A stretch of 24,577 nt of DNA from assembly GCA_029263945.1 (NCBI GenBank), contig JARIDM010000136.1, positions 1-24,577 of the forward strand. The letters are read 5' to 3'. The DNA is from Sporosarcina sp. (GTDB lineage: Bacteria > Bacillota > Bacilli > Bacillales_A > Planococcaceae). Position 1 is the stretch's first letter. Every line of letters begins with the position of its first letter. Both the position numbers and the translations under genes were made by a program. Under the pieces are notes generated by a model. It saw only the letters and a program-made list of their open reading frames with translations. It was not told the DNA's origin and did no database searches. Of this stretch, positions 6,779-14,741 are shown in pieces.

Positions 6779-7771
6779 TTATAATTTTACTTTCGTTTCA
6801 CCAATTGGGATGCCATTGTCATTGAGTATATCTTCTGAACGGATCGCCAGTAACCTTTCAATTGTTTGTGGATTGCTGTAAGTTAACTTCTTAAGGATTT
6901 CTGCGATCAACACTGGCCACACCAATTCAGAACCACTCATCACCTTTACTGCAATACTGATGCGTTCTTTTTTCAAGGCGAGACAATACACACCTTGCGC
7001 CCCACCCTTTGCAATGATATTCGGATCTTGCAGAAGCACCGTACAGATGAAATTATGTGATGCGACAATTTCTGGGTGTTCATGCATCACTTCCCCAATT
7101 TTAACCACCGCCTGAGCTGTTTCTTTATTTTGGAATAAGTCAGGTGCCGCAAATTTCAAATAGGAAATCGCCATATTCTTCAGCGGCACACCATATACTG
7201 GCGCCCCACAACCATCTACACCTTCATGAATATTCTCGATAGACGTTTCAGATAAACTGGCTACTTGTGCCAAAATCTCTTGTTGCAATGGATGATTTGC
7301 GTCAGCGTAGCTATGTAGATCAAGTCCTTTTTCCTTTGCGTAAGCAAGAAAACCCAAATGCTTGCCGGCACAATTATGAAATAATTTTCTCTTTTCTTTG
7401 TGATGCCAAAGATATTGTTCTTTCGGTTCATCGTTTAAGGGATAACTTTCACCACAAATTAACGAGCTTTCTGATAACCCCAGTTTTCCTAGTAAACTGA
7501 TCAGTGCTTCTTGATGATAGGATTCGCCGCGCTGTGAAGCTGTAAATAGTGCAGCTTCTCGCTGGCTCAACTGATACTTTTCAATGATGCCGGTTGAAAA
7601 TATCGGGATCGCTTGAATGGGTTTCATCGCAGAGCGATAAAAAACATGACTGGCGATATTGCCTTTTTGATAAATCACTTCTTTTTTGTCATTGACAATG
7701 CAGATCATTCCTTGATGCGTATTTTCTAATTTTCCGCCTCTATGTTCTTCGACAATAATTGGATAGGTCAT
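6779..7771 (-). CDS. L-asparaginase II family protein (PF06089 type)
   Basis: The 330-residue protein shows the pattern of the Rhizobium-type asparaginase II family: VEEHRGGKLENTHQG at the N-terminus, FYRSAMKPIQAIP near residue 45, LICGESYPL, HNCAGKHLGFLAYAKEKGLD near 132 and HEGVDGCGAPVYGVPLKNMA near 160. These enzymes hydrolyse L-asparagine to aspartate and ammonia. No signal peptide is visible, so it should be cytoplasmic. The ATG at 7771 has GAGGTG 5 bases upstream. It has its own promoter (7793-7821) and terminator (6729-6767), so it is a one-gene unit between two sugar operons, and nothing links it functionally to them. Confidence 0.9.
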   Translation of the reverse strand: MTYPIIVEEHRGGKLENTHQGMICIVNDKKEVIYQKGNIASHVFYRSAMKPIQAIPIFSTGIIEKYQLSQREAALFTASQRGESYHQEALISLLGKLGLSESSLICGESYPLNDEPKEQYLWHHKEKRKLFHNCAGKHLGFLAYAKEKGLDLHSYADANHPLQQEILAQVASLSETSIENIHEGVDGCGAPVYGVPLKNMAISYLKFAAPDLFQNKETAQAVVKIGEVMHEHPEIVASHNFICTVLLQDPNIIAKGGAQGVYCLALKKERISIAVKVMSGSELVWPVLIAEILKKLTYSNPQTIERLLAIRSEDILNDNGIPIGETKVKL

Positions 7772-7792
7772 ATGGACACCTCTTCATAGTTA

Positions 7793-7821
7793 AGAATAAT
7801 TCATTGATTTCTTGTTTTCAA
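7793..7821 (-). promoter_or_regulatory. Sigma-A-type promoter of the asparaginase gene
   Basis: On the minus strand TTGAAA (7816-7821) and TATTCT (7793-7798) are separated by exactly 17 bp, 22 bp before the ATG at 7771. No operator-like dyad is seen beside it. Confidence 0.55.
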
Positions 7822-7861
7822 TTATTTAAGGCAATTTCATAAGACCTATATGAACACACAT

Positions 7862-7899
7862 AAAAAAAGAGTTCATCACATAAAATGACGACTCTTTTT
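7862..7899 (-). terminator. Intrinsic terminator of the CUT2 operon
   Basis: On the minus strand AGAGTCGTCA and TGATGAACTCT form about a 10-bp stem with one bulge and one G-U pair around a 7-base loop, followed by seven T. A-rich sequence on the other side could allow bidirectional action. It lies about 78 bp after the permease stop at 7977. Confidence 0.78.
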
Positions 7900-7976
7900 A
7901 CATACCGATTAAATCACTTTTTTGCAGTTGATTCACACTCAGGCAAAAAAGGATTTTAAGTGGCAACTCAGTAAAG

Positions 7977-8957
7977 TTATTCTCTTTTCTGAAATAAAAC
8001 GGCAATAATAATGATTAATCCTTTTACAAACCCTTGTAAATAGGACGACACATCCATTAAGTTCATCATATTATTAATAACGCCTAAAATTAGAACACCA
8101 AAAAATGTTCCAATCACTTTCCCCCTGCCACCCGTCATTCTTGTTCCACCAATAATAACCGCCGCAATTGCATCTAACTCATAAGACATTCCAGAACTAG
8201 ATGAAGAAATCGAATTTAGCCTAGACGTTTCAATGATGGCTGCTACACTGACTAAAAATCCGGCTAAACTATAGACACCTATTTTCACTCGGTCAACCCT
8301 AATCGCTGATAAAAGAGCCGCTTTTTCATTGCTCCCAATAGCATACACATAACGACCAAAACGCGTTTTATGCATCAGGATATACACAAGAAACGTCATT
8401 AACAGGAAAAAGAGTATTGGATATTGAATCATCCAAATTTTACTATTCGCGATCGTCGTAAAAGCTGGTACTTCTCCCGAGATGCTTCCACCATTCGCGA
8501 TATATAAGGCAATTGACCGTGCCGCTGCCATCATTCCTAATGTGGCAATGAAGGAAGCAATTTTACCTTTTGCAATCATGAGCCCATTTAAAAGCCCCAG
8601 AAATGTCCCCACTGCAAATGCTACAATAATCGCGATAAATATACTGCCCGTGGCATTTAACGTGATTACGGTCATAATACCCGTCAACGCAAGAACAGAA
8701 CCTACCGATAAATCGATCCCACCAGATATCATGACCACCGTCATGCCAAGCGCAATAATCCCAATAATCGAAACTTGCATCAATATATTAAACTGATTTT
8801 GGATATCAAAAAATCGTGGGCTGATGAATGAAGAAAGGATAAATATAATGATAAATGCAAGAATTACACTATACTCTGACCACAGCCAAGACAAACGAGC
8901 TTTGAACACTGGTTTTTTAATTGTCAAACGCTGGTCTTTAAAATTATGATTGGTCAC
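7977..8957 (-). CDS. CUT2 (ribose-type) ABC transporter permease, RbsC-like
   Basis: The 326-residue protein is highly hydrophobic with eight to ten segments. It carries the CUT2 permease signature ALGMTVVMISGGIDLSVGSV around residue 73 and AIIGGTRMTGGRGKVIGTF toward the C-terminus. This subfamily imports monosaccharides and sugar alcohols or related small ligands. The GTG at 8957 is inside the end of the ATPase gene (14-bp overlap), with GGAGG about 9 bases upstream, so translation is likely coupled. It is the last gene of the operon. Confidence 0.93.
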   Translation of the reverse strand: MTNHNFKDQRLTIKKPVFKARLSWLWSEYSVILAFIIIFILSSFISPRFFDIQNQFNILMQVSIIGIIALGMTVVMISGGIDLSVGSVLALTGIMTVITLNATGSIFIAIIVAFAVGTFLGLLNGLMIAKGKIASFIATLGMMAAARSIALYIANGGSISGEVPAFTTIANSKIWMIQYPILFFLLMTFLVYILMHKTRFGRYVYAIGSNEKAALLSAIRVDRVKIGVYSLAGFLVSVAAIIETSRLNSISSSSSGMSYELDAIAAVIIGGTRMTGGRGKVIGTFFGVLILGVINNMMNLMDVSSYLQGFVKGLIIIIAVLFQKRE

Positions 8958-10464
8958 TTGTTACGCCCTCCCCATATGAGCCCGTTGCATACCTCATAAT
9001 TTGAGCTTCTGAAGTTTTTTCTGCCTTCAATTGAGCAACAATTTTGCCCTGAGCCATTACGTGAATCGAATGACTAATTTTCAAAATTTCCGAAGCTTCC
9101 GAAGAAAGGATAATAATTCCCTTTCCTTTTTTCGCCAACGCCACAATATGTTGATAAATTTCTCGCTTAGCGCCAACATCAATCCCTTGTGTCGGATTGT
9201 CAAAAATTAATATATCTGTATCTACTTCAAGCCATTTGGCAATCATCACTTTTTGTTGATTGCCGCCGCTTAATTTATCAATTGTGATGTCGGGATCATG
9301 TACTTTAATATTTAATTGTTGTTTATACGTTTCAAACTGCGCTTCTTCTAACTGATTGTTTATAAACCCATATTTTTCAAAGTGACTGATAGAAGCTAAA
9401 CTCATATTGTGTAAAACGCTTAAGTCTTTAATGATTGCAGTTTCTTTTCTATCTTTTGGCACAAATCCGATCCTTGCATTCAGCGCCTTTTTCGGGTGGT
9501 CAATTTTGAGCTTTTTCTGATTCACCTTTATGTTTCCTGTGTATTTTTTTCTGTAACCAAATATACTCTCAAATAACTCCGTTCTTCCGTCACCAGCGAG
9601 ACCTGTAAAGCCGTGGATTTCTCCTTTTCTCACTTTAAAATTAACGTCTGTAAACAATCCATCACTCGTGAGATTCTCGACTTCTAAAATGACTGGCCCT
9701 AATTCATGCGTATGCATATATCGATCTTCTATAATAGGTTTTCCAACCATAAGTTTAGTGATTGTATTCAGGTTGTCTTCTTGAATCAATCCCGTGCCCA
9801 CGACTTCTCCATCACGCAGGACAGTGTACCGATCACAAATTTGTTTAATTTCATTTAATTTATGCGATATATATATAATAGATACACCTGAAGCTTTTAA
9901 TTTCTTCATGAGTATAAAATACTGTTCAACTTCATGTTCAGCTAATGCCGATGTTGGTTCGTCCATAATAATGAGTTTAGCGTTATGTAATAATGCCCTC
10001 GATATTTCGACTAATTGTTTATAAGAGGCATCTAAATTACGTACATATTCTTTCGGATTAATGGTCACACCTAATTGGGCAGTGATCGCACTAGTTTGTT
10101 TACACATTTCTTCTACTTCTAAAAACCCAAATTTATTACATAGCTCTGTTCCTAAAAATATATTCTCATAGACCTTTAAATCTGAAACCACGTTCAATTC
10201 TTGGTGAATGAAACTAATTCCATATTGTTGTGCTGTTCTTGGATCCGTTATTTTCACTTCTTGACCGCTCATAAAAATCGAGCCTTTTTCAGACCGATGA
10301 ATGCCGCCAAGTATATTCATTAATGTTGATTTACCCGCCCCATTTTCACCAAGCAAAGCATGGATTTCTCCTTCTGCTACATGTAAAGAGACATCTTTTA
10401 ACACAGGGACACCTGAAAAAGACTTCTCTATATGATTCATTGTTAAGAATGAAGAATTTGTCAT
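8944..10464 (-). CDS. CUT2 sugar ABC transporter double ATPase, RbsA/MglA-like
   Basis: The 506-residue protein has two fused nucleotide-binding domains. Domain 1 has Walker A GENGAGKS (39-46), Walker B IIMDEP (165-170) and a switch His at 201, but its signature loop reads LDASYKQ (144-150). Domain 2 has LSGGNQQ (398-404) intact, a Walker A without lysine (GLAGDGRTE, 288-296) and FDNP (421-424), where Asn replaces the usual catalytic Glu. Loss of the Walker A lysine in domain 2 is normal for this family; the Asn is less usual. The composite ATP site built from domain 1 Walker motifs and the domain 2 signature looks complete, the other degenerate. The ATG at 10464 has AGGGGT 6 bases upstream. 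Confidence 0.94.
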   Translation of the reverse strand: MTNSSFLTMNHIEKSFSGVPVLKDVSLHVAEGEIHALLGENGAGKSTLMNILGGIHRSEKGSIFMSGQEVKITDPRTAQQYGISFIHQELNVVSDLKVYENIFLGTELCNKFGFLEVEEMCKQTSAITAQLGVTINPKEYVRNLDASYKQLVEISRALLHNAKLIIMDEPTSALAEHEVEQYFILMKKLKASGVSIIYISHKLNEIKQICDRYTVLRDGEVVGTGLIQEDNLNTITKLMVGKPIIEDRYMHTHELGPVILEVENLTSDGLFTDVNFKVRKGEIHGFTGLAGDGRTELFESIFGYRKKYTGNIKVNQKKLKIDHPKKALNARIGFVPKDRKETAIIKDLSVLHNMSLASISHFEKYGFINNQLEEAQFETYKQQLNIKVHDPDITIDKLSGGNQQKVMIAKWLEVDTDILIFDNPTQGIDVGAKREIYQHIVALAKKGKGIIILSSEASEILKISHSIHVMAQGKIVAQLKAEKTSEAQIMRYATGSYGEGVTSDQS

Positions 10465-10494
10465 AGAATGACCCCTTTTTTTAAAAGTAGAAGG

Positions 10495-10779
10495 GAATTC
10501 AGTCTTACTACTTACTGTTTTCCCTTCGTTTCAATCAATTGCGACTTGGCGTAATTGCGTCCGGATTTTTTCGAGCCTGGGGCTTACAGGAAGTAGGCTA
10601 TGCAGTCGTTGCGACAGGACGTCGCGAACTTAGACTGCCTTCTTGTTCCCTTAAAAATCCGTGACATCCGCCGGAGGCTTTAACTTAATTCAGCCGGGGT
10701 TTGAACCCCCACTGATATCGAAAAAATTCTGCATTCATCTCAACACTTATAGAAGTGGGAGACTTCTGCTGAATTCAGT
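10495..10779. repeat. Inverted-repeat-rich intergenic element inside the CUT2 operon
   Basis: This gap of about 300 bp has no gene and is visibly GC-richer than its surroundings. It is bounded by direct copies of GAATTCAGT (10495-10503, 10771-10779). Inside, GTCCGGATTTTT (10559-10570) pairs with AAAAATCCGTGAC (10653-10665) with one bulge, enclosing a second dyad GCAGTC/GACTGC (10602-10638), which encloses GTTGCGAC/GTCGC-G-AAC. Further hairpins are AGCC/GGCT (10574-10584), GGGGTTTGAACCCC (10696-10709) and AGAAGT/ACTTCT (10751-10767). It resembles dispersed repeats I associate with Planococcaceae genomes, but no second copy is in this window. It must be transcribed with the operon and may lower ATPase and permease output relative to the binding protein. 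Confidence 0.6.
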
Positions 10780-11744
10780 TAAAACTTGCTCTCAGAATTG
10801 TAATACGTATCCACATTGTCTTTCGTTACTTGCGTAGCCTCTATAACAACCATCGCTTTTTCTGGCGCTTCCCCTTGTGCAATTTTCGCAGCAATTTTTA
10901 TCCCGTCCGCGACCATTGTCGGTGAATACAAGAACGTAGCTTTTATCAAACCGTCTTCGTTCATATTCTCAAAGACCTCTTTTGCGCCAGCCGCTCCTGT
11001 TATAAATTGGATGTCCTCGCGTCCCGCTTCTTTAATCGCCTGAAGAACACCTAATGCCATTCCATCATCTTGTGTGAAAACAGCATCAATTTCTGGTTGC
11101 GCTTGTAAAATATTTTGCATAACTTCTAATGATTTCTCAGTTGAAAACTCACCACTTTGTGAAGCAACGATTTCAATTCCAGGTTCACTTGCCATCGCTT
11201 CTTTAAATCCTTGTCCGCGTTGTTCCGTTACTGAACTCGGTGGGCCAGTAATTTCAACAACTTTTCCTGTTCCATTTAATTGTTCAATGAAGTATTTACC
11301 TGCATTAATACCAATACCTTCATTGTCACCTTTGACGACTACTGTAGCTGAATCGTTTTCAAGCTCACGATCGATGATGACCAATGGAATATCCGCATCT
11401 TTTATCTTTTGACCGATTGGCGTTAATGCCGCTGATTCGATTGGAAGCATCACGATCACGTCCACTTTTTGGGCGATTAAATCATCTATGTCATTCGCTT
11501 GTTTGTTTGGATCTGTAGCGTTCGTCATGACATAGTTAATTCCTTCGCTATCCTTTAGTTCTTTCGCTTGTTTCTCCGCGCTATCTATTAACGCACCCAT
11601 CCAACCATGTGTAGCGGAAGGTAACGAAATGCCAATTTTGAGTTCTCCATCTTTATTCGTTTCATTCATGTCTGCTGTGCCTCCGCAAGCAGCCAACACA
11701 ACACCTGTTAATAAAGTAACACATAACAAGGCTAATTTTCTCAT
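10779..11744 (-). CDS. CUT2 sugar-binding lipoprotein, RbsB-like
   Basis: The protein is 321 residues: signal peptide MRKLALLCVTLLTGVVLAAC with lipobox and Cys20, then a periplasmic-binding type 4 fold. Segments include LKIGISLPSATHGWMGALID, QANDIDDLIAQKVDVIVMLP, IPLVIIDRE and AVFTQDDGMALGVLQAIKEA. This family delivers monosaccharides and related ligands to RbsA/RbsC-type importers, here the next two genes. The start at 11744 is preferred over start codons at 11750 and 11753 because AAGGAG lies 8 bases before it. The downstream gap to the ATPase gene is unusually long and repeat-rich. Confidence 0.93.
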   Translation of the reverse strand: MRKLALLCVTLLTGVVLAACGGTADMNETNKDGELKIGISLPSATHGWMGALIDSAEKQAKELKDSEGINYVMTNATDPNKQANDIDDLIAQKVDVIVMLPIESAALTPIGQKIKDADIPLVIIDRELENDSATVVVKGDNEGIGINAGKYFIEQLNGTGKVVEITGPPSSVTEQRGQGFKEAMASEPGIEIVASQSGEFSTEKSLEVMQNILQAQPEIDAVFTQDDGMALGVLQAIKEAGREDIQFITGAAGAKEVFENMNEDGLIKATFLYSPTMVADGIKIAAKIAQGEAPEKAMVVIEATQVTKDNVDTYYNSESKF

Positions 11745-11834
11745 GATCATCACTCCTTATTTAATAAGACAATTGACTAGGTCCTTAAACACTGTCTTTC
11801 ATTGGTCTTTTTACTCAAAAACACGAGTGGAATA

Positions 11835-11870
11835 GCCATAACATACAGGGATTAGCCTGTGGGTTATGGC
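11835..11870 (-). other. Strong stem-loop between isomerase and binding-protein genes
   Basis: GCCATAAC (11835-11842) pairs with GTTATGGC (11863-11870), and inside it ACAGG pairs with CCTGT, 12 bases after the isomerase stop. No T-run follows directly on the minus strand, so it is not a standard terminator. mRNA processing or stabilisation of the binding-protein transcript is a reasonable inference. Confidence 0.5.
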
Positions 11871-11882
11871 AGATTCCTAATC

Positions 11883-12851
11883 TTACACCCACCACATCTC
11901 GTCAGGTTGATCTTTGATTATGACTGACTTTAAATTCGTTACCGCACGTGAAAACCCTTCATCTATTGACATTAATGGATCTTCATGTTCAATACTGACA
12001 ACATAATCATAGCCGTAAGTACGAAGTGCACTCATCATGTCTGACCAGTCTTGTAAGCTATGACCACACCCAACTGAACGGAATGTCCAAGCACGTGTTT
12101 GTACATCCCCGTACGGTTGCATATCTGTGAGTCCGTACATATTGACGTTTTCTTGGTCAATAAATGTATCTTTGGCGTGGAAATGGTGAATTGCATTTTC
12201 TTTTCCTAAGATTTTTATCGCAGCGACAGGGTCAATGCCTTGCCACCAAAGATGACTTGGATCTAAGTTCGCACCAATTGCTGGTGACGTCGCATTGCGT
12301 AACTTTAGCAATGTGTAAGGTGTATGCACAGAGAAACCACCGTGTAGTTCAATCCCAATCTTCACATCATGTTCTTCTGCAAGTTTACCGATTTCTCTCC
12401 AGTACGGAATTAACTTTTCTTCCCACTGCCAATGATAGATATCCGTATATTCGTTCGGCCACGGTGAGATTGGCCAATTTGGTTGTTTGGCATCTTCATC
12501 AGAACCTGGTGTTCCAGAGAATGTGTTAACGACAGGTATACCCATTAAGCCAGCAAGTTTAATCGTTTTTACAAGTGTTTCATGCGCAGTTTCTGCTTCT
12601 TCTTTATTCGGTGAAACTGGATTGTTATGACAGCTAAACGCACTTATCGTTAACCCACGTGAATGTACTTTCTCCAAATACGCTTTACGCTTGGCCTCAC
12701 TCGCAAGTAATTCGTCGATTTTACAATGTGCATCTCCGGGATTTCCACCCGTTCCAATTTCAACGGCTTCTACACCTTGACTTTTTACATGGTCCAGCAT
12801 TTCTTCAAATGATTTTTCTGCAAATAAAACTGCAAATACGCCTAGTTTCAT
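11883..12851 (-). CDS. TIM-barrel sugar isomerase/epimerase, long form
   Basis: The 322-residue protein is of the xylose isomerase-like barrel superfamily. Likely metal ligands are E168 (GIELHGG), D197 (NLDPSHLWW), a His in HFHAKD (223-228) and E288 (SIEHEDP). It is about 60 residues longer than the barrel protein at 503-1282 and differs in motifs, so they probably do different steps or use different substrates. The ATG at 12851 has GGAGG 8 bases upstream. It sits between a Gfo/Idh/MocA dehydrogenase and a CUT2 importer. Such barrel proteins act after the dehydrogenase in inositol and 3-keto-sugar routes; the exact reaction here is inference. Confidence 0.9.
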   Translation of the reverse strand: MKLGVFAVLFAEKSFEEMLDHVKSQGVEAVEIGTGGNPGDAHCKIDELLASEAKRKAYLEKVHSRGLTISAFSCHNNPVSPNKEEAETAHETLVKTIKLAGLMGIPVVNTFSGTPGSDEDAKQPNWPISPWPNEYTDIYHWQWEEKLIPYWREIGKLAEEHDVKIGIELHGGFSVHTPYTLLKLRNATSPAIGANLDPSHLWWQGIDPVAAIKILGKENAIHHFHAKDTFIDQENVNMYGLTDMQPYGDVQTRAWTFRSVGCGHSLQDWSDMMSALRTYGYDYVVSIEHEDPLMSIDEGFSRAVTNLKSVIIKDQPDEMWWV

Positions 12852-12896
12852 AGTTAATTCCTCCTATTTTATGTTGTTAGAAAAGTGATCAACTGA

Positions 12897-13925
12897 TTAT
12901 TGAATGACCGTGAATTGTTTTGTTTCCATTGATGTCAAAGCAGCCAAAATGACATTCAAAGATTTTTTACCTTCCTCACCGTTTATGAGTGGCTCCGTAT
13001 CCTTTAGGATTGCATCGACAAAGTGTTCAATCGTATGTGAGTTGGTTTGACCGCCTGATTCATTTGACTGAATCGCACCTAGTTCATACTTTGTCACTTC
13101 ACCATTTGTATATTGAACGATGAGTGAATAATCTGGGTCATCCTCTAACCGTAAAATTGCGTTTTCTCCGTATATAATTGTTGCGTTGTCTTCCCCAGCT
13201 GTATAAGCCCAGCTTGCTGCGAGTGTCCCAATGATGCCGCTCTTAGATTTTAATATACAAACTGCATTGTCATCTACATCGGTGTTTTCTTTAGCGCTTG
13301 TCTCGATAAAACCAGCAACTTCAACAAACTCTTCTCCTAATAAGTAACGAAGCAAGTCTGCCTTATGGACCCCGAGATCACCCATAGCCCCGATGAAAGC
13401 TTCTTCTTTCTTAAAGAACCAGCTGTCTTTTCCGTCAACGCTCCAACCTTCTGGACCACCGTGTCCAAATGCAGTTCTAAAACTATAAATTTTGCCGATT
13501 TCTCCAGAAGCAATTAAAGCGCGTGCTTTTTGATGCGAATTAACAAAACGTTGGTTGTGTGCAATCATCAACTTTTTCTTATTTCTTTTTGCTGCAGCAA
13601 TCATTTCATCTGCTTCTTCTATTGATGTCGCCATAGGCTTTTCACATAAGACATGGCACCCTTCATTCAGTGCTGCTATCGAGACTGGCGCGTGTAAATA
13701 GTTTGGTAAACAAACACTAATTGCATCAAACTTTTCAGCTTTCAACATTTCTTCATAACTTGTATACGCTTTAGCACCATATGCTTCCGCTGTCTTCTGC
13801 GCTCGTTCTTCAACGATGTCACATACAGCAGTGATTTTAACCGCTTGATGATTCGCGTACTCCCCTAAGTGTCTATTTTGTGCAATACTACCGCAACCAA
13901 TAATACCAATCTTTAATACTGACAT
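12897..13925 (-). CDS. Gfo/Idh/MocA-family dehydrogenase (Gfo-2)
   Basis: The 342-residue protein has a Rossmann motif GCGSIA (10-15), EKP at 95-97 and the catalytic-type GDLGVHKADLLRYL segment (Asp183, His187), so all key family residues are present. Length is normal for the family. NAD(P)-dependent oxidation of a sugar or polyol hydroxyl is expected; ThuB-like 3-keto-sugar formation is suggested by the adjacent ThuA-like gene. The ATG at 13925 has only a weak ribosome site (GAGAG, about 9 bases). It is 21 bp behind the ThuA-like gene and 45 bp before the isomerase. Its N-terminal 162 residues are about 71% identical by eye to the partial protein at 1-488. Confidence 0.92.
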   Translation of the reverse strand: MSVLKIGIIGCGSIAQNRHLGEYANHQAVKITAVCDIVEERAQKTAEAYGAKAYTSYEEMLKAEKFDAISVCLPNYLHAPVSIAALNEGCHVLCEKPMATSIEEADEMIAAAKRNKKKLMIAHNQRFVNSHQKARALIASGEIGKIYSFRTAFGHGGPEGWSVDGKDSWFFKKEEAFIGAMGDLGVHKADLLRYLLGEEFVEVAGFIETSAKENTDVDDNAVCILKSKSGIIGTLAASWAYTAGEDNATIIYGENAILRLEDDPDYSLIVQYTNGEVTKYELGAIQSNESGGQTNSHTIEHFVDAILKDTEPLINGEEGKKSLNVILAALTSMETKQFTVIQ

Positions 13926-13946
13926 AATTATATCTCTCGCTTTCCT

Positions 13947-14657
13947 CTAATTTTTTCTATTGTTGTTGCCTTTTCCGTATACGGGTGTATTTACGTTTGG
14001 CGTTCCAGCCCAGTTAACGGCATTACGAATGACTTTTTGAATCATTTTATTGTGATAAGTAGGATACGTTTCATGACCAGGTCGGAAATAGAAAATTTTT
14101 CCTTTTCCACGTTTAAATGTAGCCCCACTTCTAAAAACTTCTCCCCCTTCGAACCAGCTGACAAAGACAAGCTCATCCGGCGTAGGAATGTCAAAGTGTT
14201 CGCCGTACATTTCTTCTCTTTCTAGTTCAATATATTCTCCAATACCTTCAGCGATGGGATGACTTGGATCGATCACCCATAAACGTTCTTTTTCATCGGC
14301 AATACGCCATTTCAAGTCACAAGAGGTGCCCATTAATGCTTTAAATATTTTTGAGAAATGGGCTGAATGTAAAACAATGAGCCCCATTCCTTCATATACA
14401 CGCTGTTTTACTTTCTCAACTACCTCATCTGCAACTTCATCATGGGCAAGATGTCCCCACCATACCAATACATCTGTACGCTTTAACACTTCATCTGTTA
14501 GTCCGTTTTCAGCGTCATCCAAAGTAGCGGTTTGCACATATGAATGATCTTGCTTTAAAAAGGATGCAAGCGCACCATGTATGCCTTCAGGATAAATAGT
14601 TGAAACAACTGCATTTTTTTGTTCATGACGATTTTCATTCCATACTGTAACGTTCAA
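13947..14657 (-). CDS. ThuA-like domain protein
   Basis: The 236-residue protein has the glutamine-amidotransferase-like ThuA fold: MNVTVWNENRHEQKN, YPEGIHGALASFL, VLVWWGHLAHDEVADEVVE, GLIVLHSAHFSKIFKALMG, GGEVFRSGATFKRGKGKIFY and FRPGHETYPTYHN. In rhizobia ThuA acts with the ThuB dehydrogenase in trehalose, sucrose and maltitol use through 3-keto intermediates; the biochemical role of ThuA-like proteins is only partly known. The start is a TTG at 14657, supported by GAGGTG 5 bases upstream and no nearby ATG in frame. It is the first gene of the dehydrogenase-isomerase-CUT2 operon, 31 bp after a LacI-2-type operator. Confidence 0.88.
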   Translation of the reverse strand: MNVTVWNENRHEQKNAVVSTIYPEGIHGALASFLKQDHSYVQTATLDDAENGLTDEVLKRTDVLVWWGHLAHDEVADEVVEKVKQRVYEGMGLIVLHSAHFSKIFKALMGTSCDLKWRIADEKERLWVIDPSHPIAEGIGEYIELEREEMYGEHFDIPTPDELVFVSWFEGGEVFRSGATFKRGKGKIFYFRPGHETYPTYHNKMIQKVIRNAVNWAGTPNVNTPVYGKGNNNRKN

Positions 14658-14688
14658 CGCTTCACCTCTTCATCTTTGCAACGCCCTG

Positions 14689-14702
14689 TGCAATCGGTTG
14701 CA
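14689..14702. promoter_or_regulatory. LacI-2-type operator before the ThuA operon
   Basis: TGCAATCGGTTGCA is a near-perfect CG-centred palindrome sharing half-site TTGCA with the two sites at 18883 and 18949. It lies between the lacI-2 terminator and the ThuA-like start. I could not fix the promoter. Its TGCAA/TTGCA arms separate it from the TGTAA/TTACA sites of Region D. Confidence 0.7.
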
Positions 14703-14708
14703 TTGATG

Positions 14709-14741
14709 AATAAAATAAGACTGTATTCATCTTATTTTATT
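14709..14741 (-). terminator. AT-rich hairpin overlapping the lacI-2 stop, probable terminator
   Basis: AATAAAATAAGA (14709-14720) and TCTTATTTTATT (14730-14741) are perfect 12-bp arms around a 9-base loop; the stop codon of LacI-2 (14737-14739) is inside the stem. The stem lacks G/C pairs and the T-run is part of it, so efficiency is uncertain and partial readthrough into the ThuA operon is possible. Confidence 0.55.

Noticed and set aside
8482..8796. 104-codon open frame on the plus strand
   Set aside because: It is antisense to the RbsC-like permease, is only a mirror of its hydrophobic codons, and lacks a ribosome site or family likeness. Other plus-strand frames are likewise shadows.
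10690..10712. tRNA T-arm-like GGGGTTCAAACCCC on the minus strand
   Set aside because: The surrounding bases do not form an acceptor stem, D-arm or anticodon arm, and the palindrome fits better as one hairpin of the repeat element.
11753..11834. Separate promoter for the CUT2 binding-protein gene
   Set aside because: The best pair (TTTAAG, 17 bp, TATTAA) would start transcription at the ribosome site itself, leaving no leader.
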